Below, in pieces: positions 1 through 7,882 of a stretch of 29,603 nt of DNA; within the stretch, counting starts at the first letter, position 1; each line of letters begins with the position of its first letter. Below the pieces are notes generated by a model. The model did not search any database. It had not been told where the DNA came from and saw only the letters and a program-made list of their open reading frames with translations. This DNA is from a virus, in IMG/VR virus record IMGVR_UViG_3300007542_002845, positions 1-29,603 of that record. The stretch is one strand, 5' to 3'. Position numbers and translations under genes: made by a program.

Positions 1-1
1 C

Positions 2-478
2 AACGTGATCGCGCAAGACACCCGTCGCGGTAAGGGTAACTTCATCATCTGCTCGTCGGATGTTGCTTCTGCCCTCGCCATGGCCGGTAATCTTGACACG
101 GGTGCTGCTCTTAACGGTGCTCCTGCTCTTAACGTTGATGACACAGGCAACACTTTTGCTGGTGTTCTTAACGGTCGTTATCGCGTGTTCGTTGATCCAT
201 ATTCGGCAAACACTGGTGCTGCATCGCAGTTCTACGTTGTTGGTTATAAGGGTGCCAATGCTTATGACGCTGGTCTCTTCTACTGCCCGTATGTTCCGCT
301 GCAGATGGTTCGTGCTATCGATCCGTCAACCTTCCAGCCGAAGATTGGTTTCAAGACTCGTTACGGCATGATCGCCAACCCATTCGTGGTTGACGGTTCG
401 GGTAACACAGACGGTGATTCTTTCACTGCTGACCGTAACCAGTACTACCGTGCTGTTAAGGTTTCTAACCTGATGTAA
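2..478 (+). CDS. 23: Major capsid protein gp23, C-terminal part (5' end cut by window)
   Basis: The reading frame is open from the first bases and ends at TAA 476-478, so only about the last 158 residues are present; T4 gp23 has 521. The block FYCPYVPLQMVRAIDPSTFQ followed by PKIGFKTRYGMIANPF is the strongly conserved C-terminal signature of T4-type major capsid proteins. The family forms the hexamers of the prohead shell and is trimmed at its N-terminus by prohead protease gp21. The GTG at 5 is an internal codon, not a start. A strong terminator follows, so this is the end of a head-gene transcript. Identification is by recognition of the conserved block and is very secure. Confidence 0.96.
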   Translation, partial: NVIAQDTRRGKGNFIICSSDVASALAMAGNLDTGAALNGAPALNVDDTGNTFAGVLNGRYRVFVDPYSANTGAASQFYVVGYKGANAYDAGLFYCPYVPLQMVRAIDPSTFQPKIGFKTRYGMIANPFVVDGSGNTDGDSFTADRNQYYRAVKVSNLM

Positions 479-484
479 TCGATA

Positions 485-503
485 CCTCTCTGTTAGAGAG
501 AGG
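485..503 (+). other. Small hairpin before the gp23 terminator
   Basis: CCTCTCT (485-491) and AGAGAGG (497-503) form a 7-bp stem with a 5-nt loop just after the gp23 stop. No T-run follows, so it is unlikely to terminate alone. It may stabilise the 3' end of the capsid mRNA together with the terminator that follows. Confidence 0.5.
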
Positions 504-518
504 GTTATTAAGAAACTG

Positions 519-546
519 GGGAGAGCAGAAATGCTCTCCCTTTTTT
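519..546 (+). terminator. Rho-independent terminator after gp23
   Basis: A perfect 9-bp stem GGGAGAGCA (519-527) / TGCTCTCCC (532-540) with a GAAA tetraloop is followed by six T. This is a textbook intrinsic terminator closing the capsid gene transcript. Confidence 0.93.
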
Positions 547-549
547 CAT

Positions 550-557
550 TATAAATA
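550..557 (+). promoter_or_regulatory. T4-type late promoter (TATAAATA)
   Basis: TATAAATA matches the T4 late promoter consensus exactly, lies right after the gp23 terminator and 17 nt before the next start codon. T4 late promoters are read by host polymerase with gp55 and stimulated by the gp45 clamp; both genes are in this window. It is placed to drive the tail gene at 575. Confidence 0.85.
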
Positions 558-574
558 GATTGCGGAGGAATACT

Positions 575-1159
575 ATGGCAGTTTCTATATCAACAAACAT
601 AACAGAAGGAACTTGGGAAAACTCAAACCCGAGCGAACTTGATTATCTTAAACCAAATGGTTTTAAGTTTCAGATTCACAATCTTCCGAACGTGTCGTAT
701 TTTTGTCAGGCAGCAAATATCCCTGCGTTCTCGATCGGATTCACAGAAACTGATACTCCCCTCTCAAGATTGTACAATCCAGGAGAGAAACCCAGTTACG
801 GAGAATTGATAATTCAGTTCCTCGTTCAGGAAAATATGCAAAATTATTTGGAACTATATAATTGGATGATTGGTCTCTCGTTTCCAGAAAACCACGAACA
901 GTATAAGCAGTATCAAGCATCCCAATCGTACAGATTTCCAGGAGTTCCTGAAAATAAATTGGCAGCAGTAACCAATTTCTCAGATGCGGATTTCTTTATC
1001 CTAGATTCTGATAACAATCCCAATGTTAAGATTACCTACTACGATGTATTTCCTATCAGTTTAGAGGGACTTAACTTCGATATCTCAACAGGACAAACAG
1101 ATTATCTTACAGGTATTGCGACCTTCAAATATAGACATTATAAGATAGAAACTGTTTGA
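575..1159 (+). CDS. Putative tail completion / tube-type tail protein (gp3-like)
   Basis: The product has 194 residues. The start is ATG 575, chosen for GGAGG at 564-568 with a 6-nt spacer; an upstream TTG at 560 in the same frame is rejected. Residues such as NGFKFQIHNLPNVSYFCQAA near the N-terminus and the YLELYNWMIGLSFPE segment recur in tail proteins of distant T4-type phages. In cyanophage genomes the gene after gp23 and before uvsY is usually called gp3, the tail completion and sheath stabiliser protein (176 aa in T4), so position and length agree. The tube-related proteins gp19 or gp54 are alternatives, because they share similar sequence character. A late promoter and the strong ribosome site fit a virion protein. 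Confidence 0.6.
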   Translation: MAVSISTNITEGTWENSNPSELDYLKPNGFKFQIHNLPNVSYFCQAANIPAFSIGFTETDTPLSRLYNPGEKPSYGELIIQFLVQENMQNYLELYNWMIGLSFPENHEQYKQYQASQSYRFPGVPENKLAAVTNFSDADFFILDSDNNPNVKITYYDVFPISLEGLNFDISTGQTDYLTGIATFKYRHYKIETV

Positions 1160-1184
1160 CTTTTCTGTGAAATTATAGTATACT
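1156..1184 (+). promoter_or_regulatory. Sigma70-like promoter for uvsY-uvsW
   Basis: The -35 TTGACT (1156-1161) overlaps the stop of the preceding gene; a 17-nt spacer and -10 TATACT (1179-1184) follow. The predicted start is near 1191, 20 nt before uvsY. The spacer ends in TATAG, as in the promoters at 3615, 12795 and 20256. Confidence 0.8.
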
Positions 1185-1210
1185 TGTATTATTTTTTATT
1201 GTGAGGCATT

Positions 1211-1651
1211 ATGAAATTGACAGAAATCCAAGAATCGTGGAAGAAAGACTGCAAGATCGACGAACTAGATCTCGGCAAGTCATCAATAACAACCGCAGAA
1301 CTCCACTCAAAATATCTCAGTTATTTGACGAATGCCAAACTGCAACTCAGAAAATCTGAGGCAGATTACTTGCGCTTGCGTAGAGTTAAGATTAGGTATT
1401 TTCGTGGCGAGATGACTCGCGATGAATTAGAGGATCTTGGTTGGAATCAATACCAAGGAAACAAACCGCTCAAGAACGAACTTGAAGATTTTATTGCCTG
1501 TGATGACGACATCATTACTGCTATAGATAAGGTCGAGTATCTAAAGACTATGGTGTTCCAATTAGAGCAAATTCTCAGATCACTGAATGGTAGAGCATGG
1601 GAAATTAAGAATGCAATTGAATGGACAAAATTCACAAACGGGTTGATGTAG
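1211..1651 (+). CDS. uvsY: UvsY recombination mediator
   Basis: The product has 146 residues; T4 UvsY has 137. UvsY helps load the UvsX recombinase onto gp32-coated single-stranded DNA in recombination-dependent replication. Seen here: the N-terminal MKLTEIQESWKKDCKID block, an SKYLSYL segment, a helical middle rich in Lys/Arg and Glu, and a C-terminal RAWEIKNAIEW segment like the RGFAIKHIQDM of T4. GTGAGG at 1201-1206 precedes ATG 1211. The gene ends at TAG 1649-1651 and touches uvsW, its usual functional neighbour. The partner uvsX is at 22863. Identification rests on recalled similarity plus context. Confidence 0.9.
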   Translation: MKLTEIQESWKKDCKIDELDLGKSSITTAELHSKYLSYLTNAKLQLRKSEADYLRLRRVKIRYFRGEMTRDELEDLGWNQYQGNKPLKNELEDFIACDDDIITAIDKVEYLKTMVFQLEQILRSLNGRAWEIKNAIEWTKFTNGLM

Positions 1652-3138
1652 TGCCAGACATAAAAGTAACCAAACATAATGAAGTATATTTGAATATCGA
1701 CTGCGATCCTGGGATTGCGGCAGAACTCAATGAGTATTTCACATTCGACGTTCCTGGCGCACGTTTTATGCCAACGTATAAGGCAAGATTATGGGATGGT
1801 AAGGCAAGACTCTTCAATATATTCACCAAAGAACTCTACGTAGGATTGCTTCCATACCTAAGAGAGTTCTGCGATCAAATGGAATATAGTGTCGATGTTG
1901 ATATTGAACGCATCGGTGACCCAGTTGATATTCCATACCTCGAACAGTTCGCCAAAGATTTAAACCTACATTCACAAGGCAATCCGATCGAGGTGCGAGA
2001 TTATCAGTTGAATGCTGTTAAGTATGCTCTGCGAATCGGTAGAACTCTACTGTTGTCGCCTACTGCATCGGGTAAGTCTTTGATCATTTATCTGTTGATG
2101 CGATACCATCAACAGTTTGGAAGAAAGCAACTGATCATCGTCCCAACAACATCACTCGTTGAACAGATGTATAAGGATTTCGCAGATTATGCATCAGAAA
2201 CAGATTGGCGAGCAGCAGATAATTGCGCGAGGATCTACTCGGGATTTGAAAAATCAAATCAAGCGCAGATTGTGATCTCGACATGGCAATCTATCTACAA
2301 GTTGCCAAAAAAGTTCTTCGATGAGTTTGATGTGATTTATGGCGACGAAGCGCACTTGTTTAAAGCAAAGTCCCTCACCTCAATCTTCAATAAGTGCACG
2401 AAAACCAAGTTTCGTATAGGAACAACTGGTACTCTTGACGGAACCAAGACGCATAAACTTGTTCTAGAGGGTCTGTTCGGAAAAGTCCACAGAGTTACCT
2501 CCACGAAAGAGTTAATGGATACTAAACAACTCGCGGAACTTAAAATCACATGTTTGGTCTTGGACTATCCAGAAGAAACCAAAAAACAAGTTAAGAATTT
2601 CTCCTATCAGGAGGAAATGGATTGGATCGTTCAGAACCACAAGCGAAATGTTATCATCCGGAATCTCAGTACGACACAAAAAGGAAACACTCTGGTTTTG
2701 TTCCAATATGTTGAGAAACATGGATCGATTCTGTATGAGATGATCAATACCAAGGTCGGAAAGGACAGAAGAGTTTTCTTCGTGTATGGGGGAACTGATA
2801 CGCAGCAAAGAGAGAAGATCCGCGAGATAACTGAGAAAGAAACCGATGCGATTATTGTTGCCTCTTATGGTACCTTCTCGACAGGGATTAACATACGAAA
2901 TCTCCACAACGTAGTATTCGCCTCTCCCTCTAAGTCGCGCATTAGAAACCTGCAAAGTATCGGTCGTGGGTTGCGCAGAGGAAACCAAAAAGAAAAGTGT
3001 AACTTATTTGACATCGGCGACGATTTGTCTTGGAAGTCTAAGAAGAATTATACTCTCAATCATATGGTCGAAAGAATCAAAATATATAATGAAGAGGGGT
3101 TTGAATATAAACTCGTGCGGTTGAAAATAGATGACTAA
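1621..3138 (+). CDS. uvsW: UvsW RNA-DNA / DNA helicase (SF2)
   Basis: The product has up to 505 residues (T4: 503). UvsW unwinds branched DNA and R-loops, driving branch migration and switching off origin-dependent initiation. The N-terminal DNA-binding part includes FMPTYKARLWDGKARLF; then come Walker A SPTASGKS (about 146-153), DEAH (about 242-245), TTGTLDG (motif III region), ASYGTFSTGINI (motif V) and QSIGRGLRRG (motif VI). ATG 1621 overlaps uvsY by 31 nt. GTG 1651, sharing one base with the uvsY stop, would start at VPDIKV and aligns better with the N-terminus of T4 UvsW, so the true start may be 1651. Neither site has a strong ribosome-binding sequence, consistent with translational coupling. 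Confidence 0.94.
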   Translation: MDKIHKRVDVVPDIKVTKHNEVYLNIDCDPGIAAELNEYFTFDVPGARFMPTYKARLWDGKARLFNIFTKELYVGLLPYLREFCDQMEYSVDVDIERIGDPVDIPYLEQFAKDLNLHSQGNPIEVRDYQLNAVKYALRIGRTLLLSPTASGKSLIIYLLMRYHQQFGRKQLIIVPTTSLVEQMYKDFADYASETDWRAADNCARIYSGFEKSNQAQIVISTWQSIYKLPKKFFDEFDVIYGDEAHLFKAKSLTSIFNKCTKTKFRIGTTGTLDGTKTHKLVLEGLFGKVHRVTSTKELMDTKQLAELKITCLVLDYPEETKKQVKNFSYQEEMDWIVQNHKRNVIIRNLSTTQKGNTLVLFQYVEKHGSILYEMINTKVGKDRRVFFVYGGTDTQQREKIREITEKETDAIIVASYGTFSTGINIRNLHNVVFASPSKSRIRNLQSIGRGLRRGNQKEKCNLFDIGDDLSWKSKKNYTLNHMVERIKIYNEEGFEYKLVRLKIDD

Positions 3139-3535
3139 TTACCACAAAGTTCTAAAACTAAAAACAGGGGATGTTCTCGTTTGTCGCTGTATGATACAGA
3201 GAAACGAAGATCTCATGCGTAGAGAAACAGTAGAGATATATAATCCTGTCGTGATCCAAAGTTATCAGATGGAAATTGATGAAAAATTGACCAATGGATT
3301 CATGTTCAAACACTGGATCGAGATGACAAATGACACCTCATATATTATAAATGTCGACAGTTTGATTACTGCGTCAAATCTCAACCATACTATCATTGAG
3401 AAATATGAGATATTTGTAAAAAATCACCCCCAAGAGAAAATTAATTTCGCATCCCCTTCTATTCCAGAGGAAGAAGAAGAGGAAGAGTTGTCTATACTCA
3501 GACACTTAATTGGTGGTAATAATACTATTAATTAG
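3131..3535 (+). CDS. Conserved phage protein of unknown function, acidic tail
   Basis: The product has 134 residues. ATG 3131 overlaps the end of uvsW by 8 nt, so it belongs to the uvsY-uvsW transcript. The N-terminus (KVLKLKTGDVLVCRCMIQ) and the following NPVVIQSYQ and MFKHWIEMTNDTSYIINVDSLIT segments suggest a small beta-barrel of Sm-like type. A run of seven Glu lies near residues 112-118. I recall comparable small proteins next to uvsW in other distant T4-type phages, but no function. The fold is a guess from strand pattern only; the gene itself is secure from its coupling and amino acid composition. Confidence 0.75.
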   Translation: MTNYHKVLKLKTGDVLVCRCMIQRNEDLMRRETVEIYNPVVIQSYQMEIDEKLTNGFMFKHWIEMTNDTSYIINVDSLITASNLNHTIIEKYEIFVKNHPQEKINFASPSIPEEEEEEELSILRHLIGGNNTIN

Positions 3536-3554
3536 AAGCCATTTATTTCAAAAG

Positions 3555-3609
3555 GCGACATAGTCGTTATACTCCCTTTTGTCGCTGCAGTCAAGTCTTT
3601 TTTTTAAAA
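3555..3609 (+). terminator. Possible terminator or structured region after the uvsW unit
   Basis: GCGACA (3555-3560) can pair with TGTCGC (3580-3585) across a 19-nt loop. A T-rich run begins about 12 nt later (3598-3605) and is followed by A residues. This is weaker than the other terminators in the window: the stem is 6 bp and the loop long. The 140-nt gap also holds the gp55 promoter. Confidence 0.35.
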
Positions 3610-3614
3610 AAGTA

Positions 3615-3643
3615 TTGAAAAACAATCAATTTTATAGTATGAT
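3615..3643 (+). promoter_or_regulatory. Sigma70-like promoter for the gp55-gp47-gp46 operon
   Basis: TTGAAA (3615-3620), a 17-nt spacer ending in TTTTATAG, and -10 TATGAT (3638-3643). The block TTTTATAGTATGAT is shared with the promoters at 12795 and 20256. The predicted start is about 26 nt before gp55. Confidence 0.82.
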
Positions 3644-3675
3644 GAATTTAACGTTAATTGAGGTAAATACACATT

Positions 3676-4242
3676 ATGGCGAAAAAATCCAACAACATAC
3701 ATTATGTGAATAATGCTGAGTTTCTGGAGGCGATGATTAAGCATCGAACTGCAGTATTAGAAGCGAAAGAAAACGGTAAAGAAAAACCCAGAGTGCCGAA
3801 CTACATCGGTGAATGTTTTGTTAAGATCGCAAACCACCTCGCATACAAAAGCAACTTCAGGAACTACACTTTCCGTGAAGAGATGATCCTCGATGCAATC
3901 GAAAATTGTATTACTTACATTGACAACTTCGATCCAGAAAAGTCTAGAAATCCCTTCGCGTATTTTACTCAAATTTCATACTATGCTTTCTTGCGTCGTA
4001 TTAGCAAGGAAAAGAAGCACCTTCAAACGAAGTATCGTTACATTCAGAACATTGACATCAGCGATATTATCTCAGAGAACCCAGATGGTTCTGAACACAC
4101 CAATGAATTCATCTCTTATCTCAGGAAACAAATTGATCAGTCAGGACTAGATCTTGCGCAAGACACCGATGAGAGTAAGAAAACTACTAAAAGAAGACCG
4201 AAATACTTCGACAAGAAAGATGATTCTTCTTTAGATATTTGA
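3676..4242 (+). CDS. 55: gp55 sigma factor for late transcription
   Basis: The product has 188 residues; T4 gp55 has 185. gp55 is a reduced sigma factor that lets host RNA polymerase recognise TATAAATA late promoters, and works with co-activator gp33 and the gp45 clamp. The core FREEMILDAIENCITYIDNF, then DPEKSRNPFAYFTQISYYAFLRR, is the sigma region 2-like segment conserved in the family (NPFAYFTQ..AFLRRI). The C-terminus is Lys/Arg and Asp rich and ends in SSLDI, the likely clamp-binding tail. TGAGG at 3659-3663 lies 12 nt before the ATG. It is the first gene of a closely spaced operon. No gp33 gene was recognised in the window. Confidence 0.95.
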   Translation: MAKKSNNIHYVNNAEFLEAMIKHRTAVLEAKENGKEKPRVPNYIGECFVKIANHLAYKSNFRNYTFREEMILDAIENCITYIDNFDPEKSRNPFAYFTQISYYAFLRRISKEKKHLQTKYRYIQNIDISDIISENPDGSEHTNEFISYLRKQIDQSGLDLAQDTDESKKTTKRRPKYFDKKDDSSLDI

Positions 4243-4250
4243 GGATTACT

Positions 4251-5306
4251 ATGCGAATTGCTTTGATTACAGATACACACTTTGGTGCTAGATCAGATTC
4301 TATCCCATTTGATAATTTCTTTAACAAGTTTTACACAGAGACCTTCTTCCCGCATCTGGAGAAAGAAGGAATCAAGACCATCATTCACCTCGGCGATGTA
4401 TTTGATCGCCGCAAGTTTATAAATTATAATACGCTGAAGAAGTGTAAAGAATATTTCTTCGACAGAACCAGAGAATTAGATATCGACGTGCACATGATTG
4501 CTGGTAATCATGACACATTTTTTAAAAATACCAACGATGTAAACTCACTAGATTTACTACTTCGTGATTATGATAATATTACTACTTACTCAGAAGCAGA
4601 AGAGATAGTTGTCGCTGGTAAAAATCTGTTGCTTGTTCCTTGGATTTGTTCGGGCAACTATGACCAAACAATGGAGGTGGTAAATGCATCCAATGCGCAA
4701 GCAGTCTTCGGACACTTCGAGTTCGCAGGATTCGAAATGTATCGCGGACATAAAAACGATCATGGAATGGATACGGTCTGCTTCGATAAGTTCCCTCTTG
4801 TTTGTAGTGGGCATTTTCATCATCGTAGTCGTAATGGTAATATTGTCTATCTGGGTAATACTTATGAGTTTACTTGGTCTGACTTTAATGATCCTCGAGG
4901 GTATCACATCTATGATACGGAAACTAATCAGATAGAATTTTTCGAGAATCCTTTTAGAATCTTTCACAAGATCTACTATGACGATACCGTCGAGGATATT
5001 GATAACATTGATCTGAGTCAGATTGTGGGAACTTGCGTTCGTCTCATTGTAGTGAAGAAGAACGACTTCTATAAGTTCGATAGATTCGTAGATAAATTGT
5101 ATGACTGCAATCTGTTAGAGTTAAAGATTATTGAAGATTTTTCTGAATTTGAAACTGAGAATCTAGATGAAGAAGAACTTAATGTAGAAGATACGATGTC
5201 TGTTCTGTCGGATTTTGTGGAAACAGTGCAGACTGATCTTGATAAAGATAAGATCAAGAAACTTCTACAAACATTGTATGTTGAGGCACAGAGTATTACA
5301 GCATGA
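4251..5306 (+). CDS. 47: gp47 recombination nuclease subunit (Mre11-like)
   Basis: The product has 351 residues (T4: 339). With gp46 it forms the Mre11-Rad50-type complex that resects DNA ends for recombination-dependent replication and degrades host DNA. All phosphoesterase motifs are visible: D8-x-H10 in LITDTHFG, GDVFDRR, GNHD, GHFEF and the SGHFHHRS metal-binding histidines, then LGNTYEFTW. The start is ATG 4251, with TGAGGA at 4240-4245 overlapping the gp55 stop; the in-frame TTG 4239 is rejected. An acidic stretch (EFETENLDEEELNVED) lies before the C-terminal helices that should contact gp46. It overlaps gp46 by ATGA. Confidence 0.97.
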   Translation: MRIALITDTHFGARSDSIPFDNFFNKFYTETFFPHLEKEGIKTIIHLGDVFDRRKFINYNTLKKCKEYFFDRTRELDIDVHMIAGNHDTFFKNTNDVNSLDLLLRDYDNITTYSEAEEIVVAGKNLLLVPWICSGNYDQTMEVVNASNAQAVFGHFEFAGFEMYRGHKNDHGMDTVCFDKFPLVCSGHFHHRSRNGNIVYLGNTYEFTWSDFNDPRGYHIYDTETNQIEFFENPFRIFHKIYYDDTVEDIDNIDLSQIVGTCVRLIVVKKNDFYKFDRFVDKLYDCNLLELKIIEDFSEFETENLDEEELNVEDTMSVLSDFVETVQTDLDKDKIKKLLQTLYVEAQSITA

Positions 5307-7018
5307 TCATTTTTAATAGTCTAAGATGGCGAAATTTTTTATCAACAGGAAGTCAATTTACTGAGATTAGACTCGACAGATCATCTAGCACGTTGGTGGT
5401 TGGCGAGAACGGTAGCGGCAAGTCAACAATGTTAGATGCAATCTGTTTCGGATTGTTCGGTAAACCATTCCGGAATATTAATAAACCCCAACTGCTCAAT
5501 TCTATCAATAAGAAGCAGATGGAGGTTCAGATTGAATTCACTATCGGGACCAAGTCTTACAAGGTGGTCCGAGGTATTAAACCAAACATTTTCGAGATCT
5601 ATTGTAATGGAGATCTGGTAGATCAAGACGCAGCGATGCGAGATACTCAAAAGTATCTTGAGGATTCTATTCTAAAGTTGAATTACAAGTCATTTACTCA
5701 AATTGTTATTCTTGGTTCTGCTTCCTTTACTCCATTTATGCAGTTGCCTCCTGGAACTAGAAGAGAAATTATTGAAGATCTGCTTGATATTCAAATCTTT
5801 ACTACTATGAATCAGGTTCTAAAGGATAAGCAAAACGAACTTAAAGACGCACTGAAGAATGCCGAGAATCAACTTGAGGTATTGAAGCAGAAGGCGACAC
5901 TACAGAAAGAATATGTAGAGACTTTAGAAACTAATAGGGAAAAGAGAGTTGACGAGATACTGGGACGTATTTCTGAGGGGGAACAGAAAATATCAAATCT
6001 TACGAATCTCACCAATAGTTTGGAAGGCGAAAAGGAGGCACAAGAACTTGCCCGTTCGTCCCTCGGAGACCTCTCGCTCAAGCAAAAGAAACTCGAACAA
6101 TTCAAGACCAAATTTTCTACCCAACTCCGCGAACTTCAAAAGGAGGTGGACTTCTACAATGAAACGGATGAATGTCCGACGTGTAGGCAAGGGATTGCTC
6201 ACGATCATAAAGAAACCATCGTATCATCCCGACAGGAGAAAATCGAAGAACTCTCTACTGGAATGGAGAAACTCCAGAGTGAATTTAAGAAACTTGACGT
6301 CTTGGTCGCGAAAGATGCGGAAACCTCAAACGAAATAGCAAAACTAAATACTGCAATCCTCGGACACAACAATGAGATTATCGTTCAACAAAGAATCATA
6401 CAGGCATTGAATTTAGAACTCTCAGACATCACTTCTAAGACTGGTGATATCGATGAAGAAAGGGCAAAGTTGAAACTGTATGCTAAAGATGTGATGACTC
6501 AGAATGCTACGAGAGCGAAACTAAATGAAGAAAAGCATTACATGGACGCTGTCTCGACGCTACTCAAGGACACTGGTATTAAGACTAAGATTATTCGGCA
6601 GTATCTTCCAGTTATCAATAAATTGGTGAATAAATATCTGCAAGCAATGGACTTCTTCGTTCAGTTTAATCTGGATGAGAAGTTTGATGAAACGATAAAG
6701 TCTAGACATAGAGACGCATTTAGTTATTCGTCTTTCTCCGAGGGAGAGAAGCAACGTATTGACTTGGCGCTGTTGTTTACGTGGAGAACAATCGCTAAGA
6801 TGAAGAATAGTGTCGCCACGAATCTGTTAATACTAGATGAGGTGTTTGACTCGTCGCTAGATAACAGCGGAACCGATTACGTCATGTCATTGCTTGATAC
6901 GCTTGGTCCCGAAACTAATTGTTTCGTTATCAGTCACAAGGGCGATCAACTGTTCGATAAGTTCCGCAGTCAGATCAAGTTCGAAAAGAAAAACAATTAT
7001 AGTGAAATGGTAGTATGA
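5303..7018 (+). CDS. 46: gp46 recombination nuclease subunit (Rad50-like ATPase)
   Basis: The product has 571 residues (T4: 560). It is the SMC-type ATPase partner of gp47. In order: Walker A GENGSGKS (34-41), a Q-loop region, a long coiled coil (about 165-410) interrupted by the zinc hook CPTC (291-294), the ABC signature FSEGEKQR (478-485) and Walker B LLILDEVFD (508 on). The short coiled coil is normal for phage Rad50 homologues. ATG 5303 overlaps the gp47 stop in ATGA, so translation is coupled and the subunits are made together. The 3' end overlaps the deformylase gene in the same way. Confidence 0.97.
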   Translation: MIIFNSLRWRNFLSTGSQFTEIRLDRSSSTLVVGENGSGKSTMLDAICFGLFGKPFRNINKPQLLNSINKKQMEVQIEFTIGTKSYKVVRGIKPNIFEIYCNGDLVDQDAAMRDTQKYLEDSILKLNYKSFTQIVILGSASFTPFMQLPPGTRREIIEDLLDIQIFTTMNQVLKDKQNELKDALKNAENQLEVLKQKATLQKEYVETLETNREKRVDEILGRISEGEQKISNLTNLTNSLEGEKEAQELARSSLGDLSLKQKKLEQFKTKFSTQLRELQKEVDFYNETDECPTCRQGIAHDHKETIVSSRQEKIEELSTGMEKLQSEFKKLDVLVAKDAETSNEIAKLNTAILGHNNEIIVQQRIIQALNLELSDITSKTGDIDEERAKLKLYAKDVMTQNATRAKLNEEKHYMDAVSTLLKDTGIKTKIIRQYLPVINKLVNKYLQAMDFFVQFNLDEKFDETIKSRHRDAFSYSSFSEGEKQRIDLALLFTWRTIAKMKNSVATNLLILDEVFDSSLDNSGTDYVMSLLDTLGPETNCFVISHKGDQLFDKFRSQIKFEKKNNYSEMVV

Positions 7019-7524
7019 TGGAATTAATTAAGTTTACCGATCCGCAACTTCGTAAAGAACCAACACTTTTTGACTTTAATACTCAAAATGCACAAGAACT
7101 GGGCGATGCTCTTTGGGTAAAATGTCGAGAATTGAATGGTCTTGGTCTTTCTGCCAACCAAGTGGGAATAGATGCGAAAGTTTTCGTTATGGGTATTGAT
7201 GAAAATTCAAAAAAATATATCTATAATCCAGAACTGATTGCTGTTTCCGACGAAACAATGTTGGCACAGGAGGGTTGCTTAAGTTATCCTGGTCTCTGGA
7301 TTACGGTTAAAAGACCAGTGTCTTGCACTATCGCGTATCAGAATGTTTCGGGTGAGCATATTATCGAAGAGTTTAGCGGTCTTACTGCTAGAATCGCACA
7401 GCACGAATATGACCATATGGTTGGTAGGAACTTTACTGATCTGGTTTCTAAATTGAAGATAGATATGGCGCTGAAGGCATTAAACAAACGAGCAAAGAAG
7501 GTGTTAGAGAAAAATGGCAACTAA
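7015..7524 (+). CDS. def: Peptide deformylase
   Basis: The product has 169 residues. It removes the formyl group from N-terminal methionine of new proteins. All three family motifs are intact: GLGLSANQ (42-49), EGCLS (86-90, metal-binding Cys88) and QHEYDHMVG (129-137, His130, Glu131, His134). Phage deformylases are usually shorter than bacterial ones at the C-terminus; this one keeps a basic C-terminal helix (LNKRAKKVLEK). ATG 7015 overlaps the gp46 stop; ATG 7018 is an equally possible start. Deformylases are known in cyanophages and other marine myoviruses. Placement in the recombination operon means early co-expression. Confidence 0.96.
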   Translation: MMELIKFTDPQLRKEPTLFDFNTQNAQELGDALWVKCRELNGLGLSANQVGIDAKVFVMGIDENSKKYIYNPELIAVSDETMLAQEGCLSYPGLWITVKRPVSCTIAYQNVSGEHIIEEFSGLTARIAQHEYDHMVGRNFTDLVSKLKIDMALKALNKRAKKVLEKNGN

Positions 7525-7882
7525 CGATTATGACTTTGGATTTACATTCGAAGATCCAGTAGAAGTCACACAACAATCTACCCCGACACAAGTTACGGTA
7601 GATACTGGCGATCTCAAAGATGAGATTATGACAAAACTATATGACATTGAAGCGAAACTTATCGGAATCGATAGTTCGGGAGAACTGGAGGCATATAAGG
7701 AATTGATCGAAAACGACGTATCTTCTAAGCTGAAGGACGTTGAAAATCTTATTCTTCCATTACTATATAATCTGCAGAAGAATCCTTCGCAAGAATATAT
7801 TAAATGGCCTAACAGGGTGGCAGTTATAGATGCACAAATCGAAAAAATTACCGCGATCACACGATTCTATGAACGAATCTGA
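7514..7882 (+). CDS. Conserved phage protein of unknown function
   Basis: The product has 122 residues, starting at ATG 7514 inside the end of the deformylase gene. The first 35 residues are low in complexity (Thr, Val, Gln, Asp). The rest is predicted helical: DLKDEIMTKLYDIEAKL, then a segment ending KNPSQEYIKWPNRVAVIDAQ and IEKITAITR. The WPNR..I..QI..I..ITR ending recurs, from memory, in small proteins of T4-like marine phages, with no known role. Overlaps on both sides place it firmly in the operon between deformylase and the ClpP-like protease. Confidence 0.75.
   Translation: MATNDYDFGFTFEDPVEVTQQSTPTQVTVDTGDLKDEIMTKLYDIEAKLIGIDSSGELEAYKELIENDVSSKLKDVENLILPLLYNLQKNPSQEYIKWPNRVAVIDAQIEKITAITRFYERI

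Noticed and set aside
4239-4250. TTG start for gp47 upstream of ATG 4251
   Set aside because: It overlaps the ribosome-binding sequence TGAGGA; ATG 4251 gives the normal N-terminus MRIALITDTHFG.
6632-6639. AATAAATA within gp46 as a late promoter
   Set aside because: It has a mismatch, lies inside a coding region and has no gene start nearby.
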